From: Lachnospiraceae bacterium UBA1721
GTDB taxonomy: Bacteria > Bacillota > Clostridia > Lachnospirales > Lachnospiraceae
Reading direction: 5' to 3'
Assembly (NCBI GenBank): GCA_002317155.1
Contig: DCIR01000034.1
Location: 625 to 47,720, forward strand
DNA length: 47,096 nt
Below, one piece after another: positions 39,316 to 47,096 of the stretch; the first letter of the stretch is position 1; each line of letters starts with the position of its first letter. The translations under genes were made by a program, and so were the position numbers. Below the pieces are notes generated by a model. It was not told the DNA's origin. It saw only the letters and a program-made list of their open reading frames with translations, and made no database searches.

Positions 39316-41454
39316 TTACAATAAAGCGTTAACATCAAGGATGAGAGCAACCTCGCCATCGCCAAGGATTGTCGCACCGCTGATGAACTTAACCTGTTTA
39401 ATATACTTACCAAGTGACTTAATAACGATTTCCTGCTGTCCGATGAGTTCATCAATTACAAGACCTGCAATCTTATCGCCCTTCTTAACAATGACAACAA
39501 CACTGCTGTCTTCGTCCACAGGATGACTTTCGTTCTCAAGAACTTCATTAAGTCTGATAAGAGGAATTACCATACCTCTGAGATTAATAACTTCTTCATT
39601 CTGAACAAGCTTAATATCTGATTTTTCAATTGTCTCGATAGTCTGAATAGATCCAAGTGAAATTGCATACTTTTCACCGCCAACAACTACCATCAAGGAC
39701 TGAATAATAGCAAGTGTAAGAGGAAGTCTGATTGTCCATGTAGAACCGACACCAAGCTGACTCTTTACCTCAACCTCACCGCTGAGTGCTTCAATTTTAG
39801 ACTTAACAACGTCAAGTCCTACACCTCTTCCGGATACATCTGTAACCTTCTTGGCTGTAGAGAAGCTGGGAAGGAACAAGAGATTGATAATCTCCTTATC
39901 AGTCATCTGAGCACCCTGCTCAGGGGTAATGGTTCCTCTCTCAATAGCTTTATTCTTAACTGCTTCTACATCAATTCCATTACCGTCATCTCTTACTTCA
40001 ATGACTACGTTATTACCATCCTGATAAGCATCAAGATATATAGATCCTGTCTCAGGCTTACCACGCTCAGCTCTGATTTCTGCTGATTCAATACCATGGT
40101 CAGCTGAATTACGAAGCAGGTGCATGATGGGATCACCGATCTCATCAACTACTGTACGGTCAAGTTCTGTCTCTTCACCTGACATATACAGTTCAAGCTT
40201 CTTACCGAGAGTCTTCTGAAGGTCACGAATCATTCTCGGGAACTTGTTAACAGTACTCTCAATAGGAACCATTCGAACCTTCATAACCGACTCATGAAGA
40301 TTGGTGGTTACACTCTCAAGATATTCAATCTGTTCATTAAATGCTGAATTATTCTGTGTTCCGGTAGAAGCTGAAACAAGGCTGTTCTTGGCAATGATAA
40401 GCTCACTCACAAGATTCATAAGGCTGTCGAGCTTTTCTATGTCTACACGCACAGTTCTGTTTACTATAGGCTTGCCGGCTTTCTTATCCTTAGCCTTGGG
40501 TGCCGCTGCATTAGCTGCAGGTGCAACTGCTGTGGTAGGCTGAGCGGGTTTAGCCTCTTCTTCCTTAACAACCTCTTCTGCACCCTTATCTTCGGGAGCA
40601 CTCTCTTCTTCAGAAGCAGCTTTTGCAGAACCGCCAAGCTTAGATGTATCAAATACTCCACCTTCAACGCTCTTAATTTCAGATACATTTTCAGCGGCCT
40701 TGATTACATCCTCGAGCTTATTGTCAGTAACAACAATCAACATGAAGCTGTTATCAAACTTCTCATCTTCCAGATCCTGAGAACTGGGGAATGAAACTGC
40801 GATTTCGCCTTTTTCTTCCACTGCTTTTACTACGAGGAATGCACGTGCTGCCTTAAGCACACAATCCTCATTTACAGTAATATTTAATGCGTATACCTTT
40901 TTGCCCTGCTTTTCGACTTCCTTAAGAACAGATATCTGGCTCTCGTCATAGGTAACCTTATACCAGGGAGCGCTGTCATCTGCTGCGTCGGCTGCAGGAG
41001 CTGCTTTCTCAGCCTTAGCTTTTGAAGCTTTCTCTTTCTTTGCTTCCTTCTCGGGTGCGGGAGCTCCGCCCTTTTTGTTCAGAATATCGTTAAGCTGTTT
41101 GATGAGCGGTTCATTATCATTGGTACCCTCATCTGCACTATTCTTAATATTATCGGTATACTCCTGAAGAGCATCAAGGCACTGGAATAAAACATCGATC
41201 ATTTCAGGCTGAACCTTGATATTACCGGTTCTGACTTCAGAGAATACATTTTCCATATCATGGGTCAGATTCTGCATACGCTTATAACCCATTGTACCCG
41301 CCATACCTTTAAGCGAATGTGCAGCACGGAAAATTTCATTGATTGTGTCTGAATCCTCGGGATTCTGCTCCAAATCAAGAATCTGAGTATTCAGATTTTG
41401 CAAATGCTCATTTGTCTCATCAAGAAAGATCTCAAGATACTGACTGACATCCAT
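39316..41454 (-). CDS. cheA: Chemotaxis histidine kinase CheA
   Basis: 712 residues. Domains: Hpt/P1 (1-110) with phospho-acceptor His46 in FRAAHSLKGMAGTMGYKR; an Ala/Lys linker; P2-like response-regulator binding domain (165-270); a second Ala/Glu/Pro linker; dimerisation domain P3 (330-395); HATPase P4 (395-575) with LLRNSADHGIES (N box), VRDDGNGID and GRGVGLDVVKSKIEALSGEV; CheW-like P5 (580-712). GGAGG precedes the ATG. It sits between cheB and cheW. Confidence 0.97.
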   Translation of the reverse strand: MDVSQYLEIFLDETNEHLQNLNTQILDLEQNPEDSDTINEIFRAAHSLKGMAGTMGYKRMQNLTHDMENVFSEVRTGNIKVQPEMIDVLFQCLDALQEYTDNIKNSADEGTNDNEPLIKQLNDILNKKGGAPAPEKEAKKEKASKAKAEKAAPAADAADDSAPWYKVTYDESQISVLKEVEKQGKKVYALNITVNEDCVLKAARAFLVVKAVEEKGEIAVSFPSSQDLEDEKFDNSFMLIVVTDNKLEDVIKAAENVSEIKSVEGGVFDTSKLGGSAKAASEEESAPEDKGAEEVVKEEEAKPAQPTTAVAPAANAAAPKAKDKKAGKPIVNRTVRVDIEKLDSLMNLVSELIIAKNSLVSASTGTQNNSAFNEQIEYLESVTTNLHESVMKVRMVPIESTVNKFPRMIRDLQKTLGKKLELYMSGEETELDRTVVDEIGDPIMHLLRNSADHGIESAEIRAERGKPETGSIYLDAYQDGNNVVIEVRDDGNGIDVEAVKNKAIERGTITPEQGAQMTDKEIINLLFLPSFSTAKKVTDVSGRGVGLDVVKSKIEALSGEVEVKSQLGVGSTWTIRLPLTLAIIQSLMVVVGGEKYAISLGSIQTIETIEKSDIKLVQNEEVINLRGMVIPLIRLNEVLENESHPVDEDSSVVVIVKKGDKIAGLVIDELIGQQEIVIKSLGKYIKQVKFISGATILGDGEVALILDVNALL

Positions 41455-41486
41455 AGCTTAACCTCCATTTACATCCCATCGGGAAT

Positions 41487-42569
41487 TTATTTCGAAATGC
41501 CTACCTTTATACTGATTTCCTGTGCAATATCGTCCAATGCCACCACTTCATCGGATAGCCCTTCTCTCACTATACTCCTGGGCATTCCGTATATAGTACA
41601 TGTATCCTGACTCTGTGAAATAACGTGAATATTCTTCTGTTCTTTAAGTCTGCGGATTCCCTCTGTACCGTCAGCACCCATTCCCGTCATAACGACACAT
41701 ACGATATTGTCAAATCTACTATTGATCAAAGACTCATACATATAGTTGGCACAAGGTTTAACACCTTCGCGAGGCGGTTCATCCGAAAGATGGATCAGGT
41801 TCGTACCGTTCTCCGACATCATAACATTAAGATGCTTTCCACCCGGTGCGATATATACATTTCCTTTTTTCGGTTCCATACCTTCTGCGGCTTCAACAAC
41901 CTTCAGCTTACTGAGAGAATTAAGTCTCGCAGCTAATGACGCTGTGAATCCTTTTGGCATATGCTGAACCACAAGCACAGGTGCGTCCAAATCTCGCGGC
42001 AGTCTCGGTATAACTGCCTGCAACGCTTTTGGTCCTCCTGTCGAGCTTGCTATTGCAACAATCTTGTCTCCAACAATACTGTGGGAACTCTCCTCAAAGA
42101 CATCAGAAAAATTACTATTTATAACTTCTTCATCTTCAAGTATTTCTGCGGTTTCAAAAATGGGATAATTACTTTCCGAAACGCCCTTAAGAGTCCGTAG
42201 AAAAGTCTCTTGAAATATACCTTCGCGACATTGTAAGGCATCATCGGGCTTCTGTACAAAATCGAGTGCTCCAAGTTCCAGGGCCTCGAGAGTTATGGCA
42301 GCACCTTTCTTAGTATAGGTACTGACCATCATAACACGAGCTTTTATCTTATATTTTTTAAGCTCGGCCAACAGTTGCAGTCCGTTCAGCTTCGGCATAT
42401 TGACATCCAAAACTACTGCATCGTATTGGTTACGACTCAATAAATCGAATGCTTCAATCCCGTTTGTCGCTCTGTCCTTTACTTCAAACTGATCATCTGC
42501 ATCGATTATATCACACAACACTCTTCTCATGAGTGCAGAGTCATCTACAATGAGAATTTTTTTAGGCAT
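41487..42569 (-). CDS. cheB: Chemotaxis methylesterase CheB
   Basis: 360 residues. Receiver domain (1-120) with phospho-acceptor Asp55 in VVLDVNMPK, then a linker and a methylesterase domain (165-360) with ASSTGGPKAL (Ser), VVQHMPKGFTASLA (His) and TGMGADGTEG (Asp). Removes methyl groups and can deamidate receptors. The frame opens at GTG six codons upstream, but GGAGA falls within that stretch, so ATG 42567-42569 is the start. Confidence 0.96.
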   Translation of the reverse strand: MPKKILIVDDSALMRRVLCDIIDADDQFEVKDRATNGIEAFDLLSRNQYDAVVLDVNMPKLNGLQLLAELKKYKIKARVMMVSTYTKKGAAITLEALELGALDFVQKPDDALQCREGIFQETFLRTLKGVSESNYPIFETAEILEDEEVINSNFSDVFEESSHSIVGDKIVAIASSTGGPKALQAVIPRLPRDLDAPVLVVQHMPKGFTASLAARLNSLSKLKVVEAAEGMEPKKGNVYIAPGGKHLNVMMSENGTNLIHLSDEPPREGVKPCANYMYESLINSRFDNIVCVVMTGMGADGTEGIRRLKEQKNIHVISQSQDTCTIYGMPRSIVREGLSDEVVALDDIAQEISIKVGISK

Positions 42570-42698
42570 AACTATTATTTTCTCCACTGTTGATCATGTA
42601 TTTTTAGTACTTTTAAATAACTTATGATCTTCTACACTCATGAAAGACAATGTGTAAACCATTTTAGTGCTTACTTCTATTCTTGTATTTCTCTTCTT
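42570..42698 (-). other. 129-base gap between the PilZ gene and cheB
   Basis: Longest gap in the cluster. It contains a short direct repeat, AAGCGCTAAAA and AAGCACTAAAA. I see no convincing promoter, sigma-28 site or terminator, so an internal promoter for cheB is possible but unproven. Confidence 0.4.
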
Positions 42699-43427
42699 TT
42701 AGCGCTTGCTTCTGCTCTTGCGCTCTTCCTCGAAAATAAACTGGATAATCTCCTCGCGAACAGATTCATCAATATTATGATACTGTACTCTGTGTTCAAA
42801 GGTTCCGGGTCTGTTCTCAATTTCTCTGACAGAGAGAACTCTTCCGACAAGTTCATACTGTTTTCTTACTGAACCCTTAATGAGATTATATCCTATATAA
42901 AGCATACTGCCGGTCTCATACTTCTGGTTAGACATAAATCTGAGACCACCGCCACTGATATCTACTATTACACTTCTACGCATCGGCTTGCCGGGCTGGA
43001 GCCATACCTTGAGATTCTTTTCAACTGCATCAAGTTCCTCTTCCTCAAGATTTCTCGCACACATCTCAAGAGCACAGCTGAATCTGTAAAACTCTCTTCT
43101 CTGATATTTTCTGAGATTACTTGTAAGAGAAAGCTGTACAAGGTAAAGAGCACCACTCTTATATCTGTCTTCGACAGTTGCAAAACACTGATACAGACCA
43201 CCGTTGGTATAGAACACGACATTATATTCCGCATTGACAGGCAAAAGAATCAGCTTAGTCTGTTCCATAGGCATAAGTAATTCAATTGTCTCATCATCTA
43301 TAACCGAAGCGACCTTAGTTGAATAGGTTCTTGTCTTCTCTTCAGCCACTGTTGTATTGAGCTTTGTACGGTTCTCAACCGGAATAAGTTCAACACGATC
43401 GCCTTCTTTTACAAACTTGGATAACAT
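42699..43427 (-). CDS. PilZ-domain flagellar brake protein (YcgR/YpfA-like)
   Basis: 242 residues. An N-terminal YcgR-type domain (1-110) and a PilZ domain (112-235) with the c-di-GMP-binding motifs QRREFYRFSC (RxxxR) and VDISGGGLRF (DxSxxG). Homologues slow the flagellar motor when c-di-GMP is high. GGGAG precedes the ATG, 18 bases after flhG. Its place within the flagellar run agrees with this role. Confidence 0.9.
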   Translation of the reverse strand: MLSKFVKEGDRVELIPVENRTKLNTTVAEEKTRTYSTKVASVIDDETIELLMPMEQTKLILLPVNAEYNVVFYTNGGLYQCFATVEDRYKSGALYLVQLSLTSNLRKYQRREFYRFSCALEMCARNLEEEELDAVEKNLKVWLQPGKPMRRSVIVDISGGGLRFMSNQKYETGSMLYIGYNLIKGSVRKQYELVGRVLSVREIENRPGTFEHRVQYHNIDESVREEIIQFIFEEERKSRSKR

Positions 43428-43445
43428 AAAAAATCTCCCTTAAAT

Positions 43446-44315
43446 TTATCTTCTGCTTACAATGTGTGAGAAAAATGCTGCCATTCCTCTGTTCTTATTA
43501 ACTGAATTCTCATCACGGTCCAACAGTCTCGCAGCAATCTGCTCATAAGCAAGAGCAGATTTCGCAGTCGGACTCTGCAGAGAAACAGGATTCTGCTGCA
43601 TAACCGCACGGGTCAGCATTGTATCCTGCGGTACACTTCCCAAATAGCTCATGGGCAACTTCAAAAATCTCTGCACTACAGAATTAAGCTTCTTATATAA
43701 TATCTGTCCGTCTTCACCACGTTCCACACGGTTAGCAATCATTTTAACCTGTGTATTTTCAGTTCTGAATCTCGGATGTCTGCTCAAAGCCTTGAGCAAC
43801 GAATAAGAATCGGTGATACTGGTTGGTTCAGGAGTAGTAATAAGAAGAATCTCTCCACTCGCAACCAAAAACTCCAATACAGAATCGGCAATTCCAGCGC
43901 CGGTATCAACAATAATTATATCGGCAATAGCATCCAATTCCGAAAGGTTTTGAATAATATAATTTAAGTAATCGGGGCCCAGATTTGACATTCCCGCGAT
44001 TCCCGATCCTCCGGAAATAAACCCAACGTCTCCGGGGCCCCATGTAATAACTTCTTTTATATTCTTACCCTGATATATAAGATCGCAAAGATTATGCTTG
44101 GGAACAGCTCCGAACATAATCTCTATATTAGCCAGACCGAAGTCGGCATCAAGGATAATAACTCGCTTACCCATCTTCTTAAAATGAATAGCAAGGTTAA
44201 TAGCGGTATTGGATTTACCCACACCACCCTTACCGCTGGTGACCGTAATAACACGTGCCAAAGGTCTGGACTGTTTTCCGGCTTTTAATAATCTGAGAGT
44301 TTCTGCCTGATCCAT
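43446..44315 (-). CDS. flhG: MinD-like ATPase FlhG (FleN/YlxH)
   Basis: 289 residues. Deviant Walker A VTSGKGGVGKSNTAINLA, VIILDADFGLANIEIMFG and IIIVDTGAGIADSVLEFL are the MinD/ParA signatures. An N-terminal segment (DQAETLRLLKAG) matches the FlhF-activating helix. It controls flagellar number and placement with FlhF, whose gene is 27 bases upstream. Confidence 0.94.
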   Translation of the reverse strand: MDQAETLRLLKAGKQSRPLARVITVTSGKGGVGKSNTAINLAIHFKKMGKRVIILDADFGLANIEIMFGAVPKHNLCDLIYQGKNIKEVITWGPGDVGFISGGSGIAGMSNLGPDYLNYIIQNLSELDAIADIIIVDTGAGIADSVLEFLVASGEILLITTPEPTSITDSYSLLKALSRHPRFRTENTQVKMIANRVERGEDGQILYKKLNSVVQRFLKLPMSYLGSVPQDTMLTRAVMQQNPVSLQSPTAKSALAYEQIAARLLDRDENSVNKNRGMAAFFSHIVSRR

Positions 44316-44342
44316 GGCAACACCCGGCTCCTTCCGTAAAAA

Positions 44343-45752
44343 CTACTTTCTTCCGCCCAAAAGCTGCTTAACTGTCTTTTGCGCATTGAAAATCTCTATA
44401 TCATCCGGCACATTCTGACCATATGTTACATATGCCACAGAAGCCCCGGTCTCGCATCTCATGTTGTAAATATTTCCATATTCACCGGTCTCATCGAGCT
44501 TAGTGAATATGAGCTGATAATCAGATATTTCCTTATAGTTATCAGCAATATGCTTTAAGTCTCTGTATTTTGTAGTCGCGCTCAACACAAGGAAAATCTG
44601 CTTCTCGTTATCGCCTACAGCATCAAGATATTCCTTCTGCTTCTGAAGCAGCTCCTCGTTTTTATGCGAATGTCCTGCCGAATCTACAAAAATATAATCG
44701 CATGATGCAAAATCCTGTACCGCTACCGTCAACTCTTCGGGCTCATAGATAACTCTGAAGGGTACCTCCAAAATTCCCGCATATGTTCTTAACTGATCGG
44801 TAGCAGCTATTCTGTAGGTATCAGTAGTAACCAGTGCGATTTTTTTCTTATCATTTACCGAAAAGCTACTTGCGACCTTTGCAATTGTAGTAGTCTTACC
44901 CACTCCTGTAGGTCCTATGAAAAATACAATCTTGGGTCCTTTTTCAGCTGAATGAATTCCTTCGGATTTGCCAAACTTAAGTATCATCTTCTGATAGATG
45001 GTACCCAGGATAAAGTCCATAGTCACACCGGGCTTTCTGTTCTTTTCCGCTTCTCCGATGATCTCATTGGCATATCTTTCATCAACCTCATTATCGATCA
45101 TTGTATTATAGAGAAGTCGTAAAAATCTGCCGATTTCCTTATCCTGCTGCTCATACTCTTCAGCCTTCTTGGCACTTTCTTTTCCGCCCAAAGCCTGCTC
45201 ATCTTCATCGAGCATAATATCCTCAGCTTTGCCGGCATTATCTCTTGCTGCCTTAACCGCATCGTTCTCACGATTAAGCTGTGATTCTAAGAGCGACTGA
45301 AGATTATCCAGCTTACGCTCGATTGCCGCATTAGTATCGACATTCTTAGAATATGCATCCAAACCACTATTCTTTTTATCAGCTTTTCCATCCGCAGAAT
45401 CATTCGGGCTTATACCTGTACGATTTCCGGCTTCCGCTACTGCGGCCACTGCCGCATCTGTTTTCTCAGACTGAGCTGACAGCTGAGTGGAATCATCAAC
45501 ACTAACATTGAAGCCACCACGCTTTTCCTGTGCAGCGACCTGCGCCTTTGCGATCTTTCTGATCTGGCGTATAGGTTCCTCGTCATCCTCCAATGCCGCA
45601 GTAAGTTCTACCTGCTTCTTTTTCAAGAATGAAAAGGGACCCTTTGCTTTAACGAACTTAACGTTCATTATCACCATTGATTCACCAAGCTCTGCCTTAG
45701 CAGCCTCAGTTGCCTCAAATTCAGTTTTTCCAATAAATTTTTTGATAATCAT
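44343..45752 (-). CDS. flhF: Flagellar SRP-like GTPase FlhF
   Basis: 469 residues: an N-terminal B-type domain (1-60), a long, charged, low-complexity linker (60-200), then N and G domains with FFIGPTGVGKTTTIAKVAS (P-loop), VTTDTYRIAATDQLRTYA, IFVDSAGHSHKNEE and TKLDETGEYGN. The third motif has SAG where most SRP GTPases have TAG. It directs flagellar placement. ATG follows the flhA stop with no gap, so translation is coupled. Confidence 0.95.
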   Translation of the reverse strand: MIIKKFIGKTEFEATEAAKAELGESMVIMNVKFVKAKGPFSFLKKKQVELTAALEDDEEPIRQIRKIAKAQVAAQEKRGGFNVSVDDSTQLSAQSEKTDAAVAAVAEAGNRTGISPNDSADGKADKKNSGLDAYSKNVDTNAAIERKLDNLQSLLESQLNRENDAVKAARDNAGKAEDIMLDEDEQALGGKESAKKAEEYEQQDKEIGRFLRLLYNTMIDNEVDERYANEIIGEAEKNRKPGVTMDFILGTIYQKMILKFGKSEGIHSAEKGPKIVFFIGPTGVGKTTTIAKVASSFSVNDKKKIALVTTDTYRIAATDQLRTYAGILEVPFRVIYEPEELTVAVQDFASCDYIFVDSAGHSHKNEELLQKQKEYLDAVGDNEKQIFLVLSATTKYRDLKHIADNYKEISDYQLIFTKLDETGEYGNIYNMRCETGASVAYVTYGQNVPDDIEIFNAQKTVKQLLGGRK

Positions 45753-47096
45753 TTATGCTGTTACCATTCCTACTGATTGTAATTCAACATTTGATTCAAT
45801 CTCGTTATAAGATACAACCACAAGATCCCTGAAATACTCCTCAGTCATACGCTTATAATACATGCGCACAATCGGTGAGGTTATTACTATAGGAGTCTTG
45901 CCCAGATTTTCCAGCTTTTTCATCTCCTCGCCGGTCGCATCGATAATCGCTCTAGACCTCTGAGGATCGATATTTAAGAACGCTCCGGTCTCGGTCTGCT
46001 TAACAGATCCCATGATTTCCTGTTCAATCTTAGGATCGAGAGTAACCACACTACTCGTTTCATTCGCAGGAAAATACTTCATTGAAATAGCTCGCTTAAG
46101 CGCCTGTCTGACATATTCCGTAAGTATATCCGAATCACGAGTGGTCGGTGCATAGTCTGCCAACGTCTCAAGTATTGTGAGCAGGTCTCTGATTGAGATG
46201 CCTTCTCTAAGAAGATTCTGGAGTACCTTCTGAAGCTCACCAAGACCAAGCAGCTTAGGTGTAAGTTCATCAACAAGCGAAGGATTGGTCTCCTTGAGAT
46301 TGTTGATAAGGCTCTGAACATCCTGACGTGTAAGGAGTTCATCAATGTGCTGTCTGATAATCTCTGTAAGGTGAGTCGCAATTATCGAAGGCGGGTCTAC
46401 TACAGTGTATCCCAAGCTCTCCGCTCTTTCTCTCTGTCCTTCTGTAATCCATATAGCCGGCAAATGGAATGACGGCTCAAATGTAGGAATACCTGTTATC
46501 TCTTCTGTAACATATCCGGGATTCATCGCCATATAGTGATCAAAAAGGATCTCTCCCTCGCTGACCTGAATACCCTTGATTTTTATAATATACTGATTAG
46601 GATTGAGCTGAATGTTATCTCGCAGACGAATAATCGGCACAACGGTACCAAGTTCCAGCGCAATCTGTCTTCTGATCATAACTACACGATCAAGGAGATC
46701 TCCTCCCTGATTAACATCGGCCAACGGAATAATTCCATAACCAAACTCAAGCTCAATCGGGTCAACCTGCAAAAGCGAATTAACATTTTCAGGCTGTCTG
46801 ATTTCTTCTGCTTCAGTCTCTTCTTCACTGACCTCGGACTTGATAGCCTCCGTCTTTAATATCTTATTCATACGATATCCGATAAAGAAAAATGCTGCCG
46901 CAAGAGGAATAAATATAAAGAAACGGCTTCTTAACGGAGTAAAGAGACACAGAACAATCATCATTCCTCCGACCAAAAACATAGCCTGAGGAGCCTTAAA
47001 TATCTGTCCAAGTACAGAACGTCCGAAGTTCTCAGTCTTACTACCCTTGGTAACCAGAATACCGGTACTCAGTGCGACCATAAGAGAAGGGATCTG
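45753..47096 (-). CDS. flhA: Flagellar export apparatus protein FlhA, C-terminal part
   Basis: Partial gene: the frame is open to the window end, and about 448 residues of an expected near-700 are present. It begins in the last membrane helices (IPSLMVALSTGILVTKGS, MFLVGGMMIVLCLFTP). A linker and the large cytosolic domain follow: LELGTVVPIIRLRDNIQLNP, YVVDPPS-type region VVDPPSIIATHLTEII, LGLGELQKVLQNLLREGI and a C-terminal VVTSPIVRMYYKR-like segment. This domain is the docking platform for export substrates. Stop TAA is directly followed by the flhF ATG. Confidence 0.96.
   Translation of the reverse strand, partial: QIPSLMVALSTGILVTKGSKTENFGRSVLGQIFKAPQAMFLVGGMMIVLCLFTPLRSRFFIFIPLAAAFFFIGYRMNKILKTEAIKSEVSEEETEAEEIRQPENVNSLLQVDPIELEFGYGIIPLADVNQGGDLLDRVVMIRRQIALELGTVVPIIRLRDNIQLNPNQYIIKIKGIQVSEGEILFDHYMAMNPGYVTEEITGIPTFEPSFHLPAIWITEGQRERAESLGYTVVDPPSIIATHLTEIIRQHIDELLTRQDVQSLINNLKETNPSLVDELTPKLLGLGELQKVLQNLLREGISIRDLLTILETLADYAPTTRDSDILTEYVRQALKRAISMKYFPANETSSVVTLDPKIEQEIMGSVKQTETGAFLNIDPQRSRAIIDATGEEMKKLENLGKTPIVITSPIVRMYYKRMTEEYFRDLVVVSYNEIESNVELQSVGMVTA

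Overview
The window looks like an ordinary chromosomal segment of a motile, anaerobic Gram-positive bacterium of the class Clostridia, most likely family Lachnospiraceae (Butyrivibrio/Roseburia-like). The reasons are a complete Rnf complex in the clostridial order C-D-G-E-A-B, a biotin-dependent sodium-pump decarboxylase locus, a flagellar/chemotaxis run with CheC, CheD, FlhF, FlhG and a FliA sigma factor, the cmk-ispH-S1 gene order, purine-rich GGAGG ribosome binding sites, and many hairpin plus T-run terminators. Genus is an inference. I see no tRNA, rRNA, CRISPR array, transposase, prophage or integron.

Layout, low to high coordinates (nearly everything is on the minus strand, so transcription runs right to left): 1-607 start of ATP-dependent PEP carboxykinase; 790-2661 Xaa-Pro aminopeptidase; 2700-2880 a hairpin-rich intergenic segment; 2889-4447 deoC plus a zinc-ribbon membrane protein; 4670-6154 threonine synthase; 6394-8109 a HerA-like ATPase (DUF853); 8273-9091 (plus strand) an AP2/HNH-derived protein; 9153-15443 rnfCDGEAB with a GH25 lysozyme as last gene; 15630-16733 (plus strand) a DEDD exonuclease-like protein; 16937-17713 cheR; 17848-22625 an RpiR regulator, a BaiN/YhiN flavoprotein, cmk, ispH and an S1-domain protein; 22675-23226 a TetR regulator; 23408-29019 a carboxyltransferase/sodium-pump locus; 29315-30658 scpAB; 30700-31789 a metallophosphoesterase and rpsU; 31969-47096 a long flagellar/chemotaxis cluster.

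How the parts fit: Rnf couples ferredoxin oxidation to NAD+ reduction and ion export. The decarboxylase locus (MmdA-type and OadA-type carboxyltransferases, a biotin carrier, an OadB channel and an OadG-like lipoprotein) is a second route to an ion gradient. Such gradients could drive the flagellum built and steered by the last 15 kb. The flagellar cluster reads flhA, flhF, flhG, a PilZ protein, cheB, cheA, cheW, cheC, cheD, a small membrane protein, fliA, fapA, and then several uncharacterised genes.

The observations most worth checking are: a locus with all three parts of a Propionibacterium-type transcarboxylase together with a sodium pump; a multi-branched hairpin element before oadA and a second one after scpB; two genes whose predicted transcription start coincides with the A of the ATG (leaderless mRNA candidates); an ispH/S1 overlap with a prfB-like +1 shift context; a lysozyme translationally coupled to rnfB; and an AP2-dead HNH-AP2 protein that looks like a domesticated homing endonuclease. 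All functional statements come from reading motifs by eye; no search was run.
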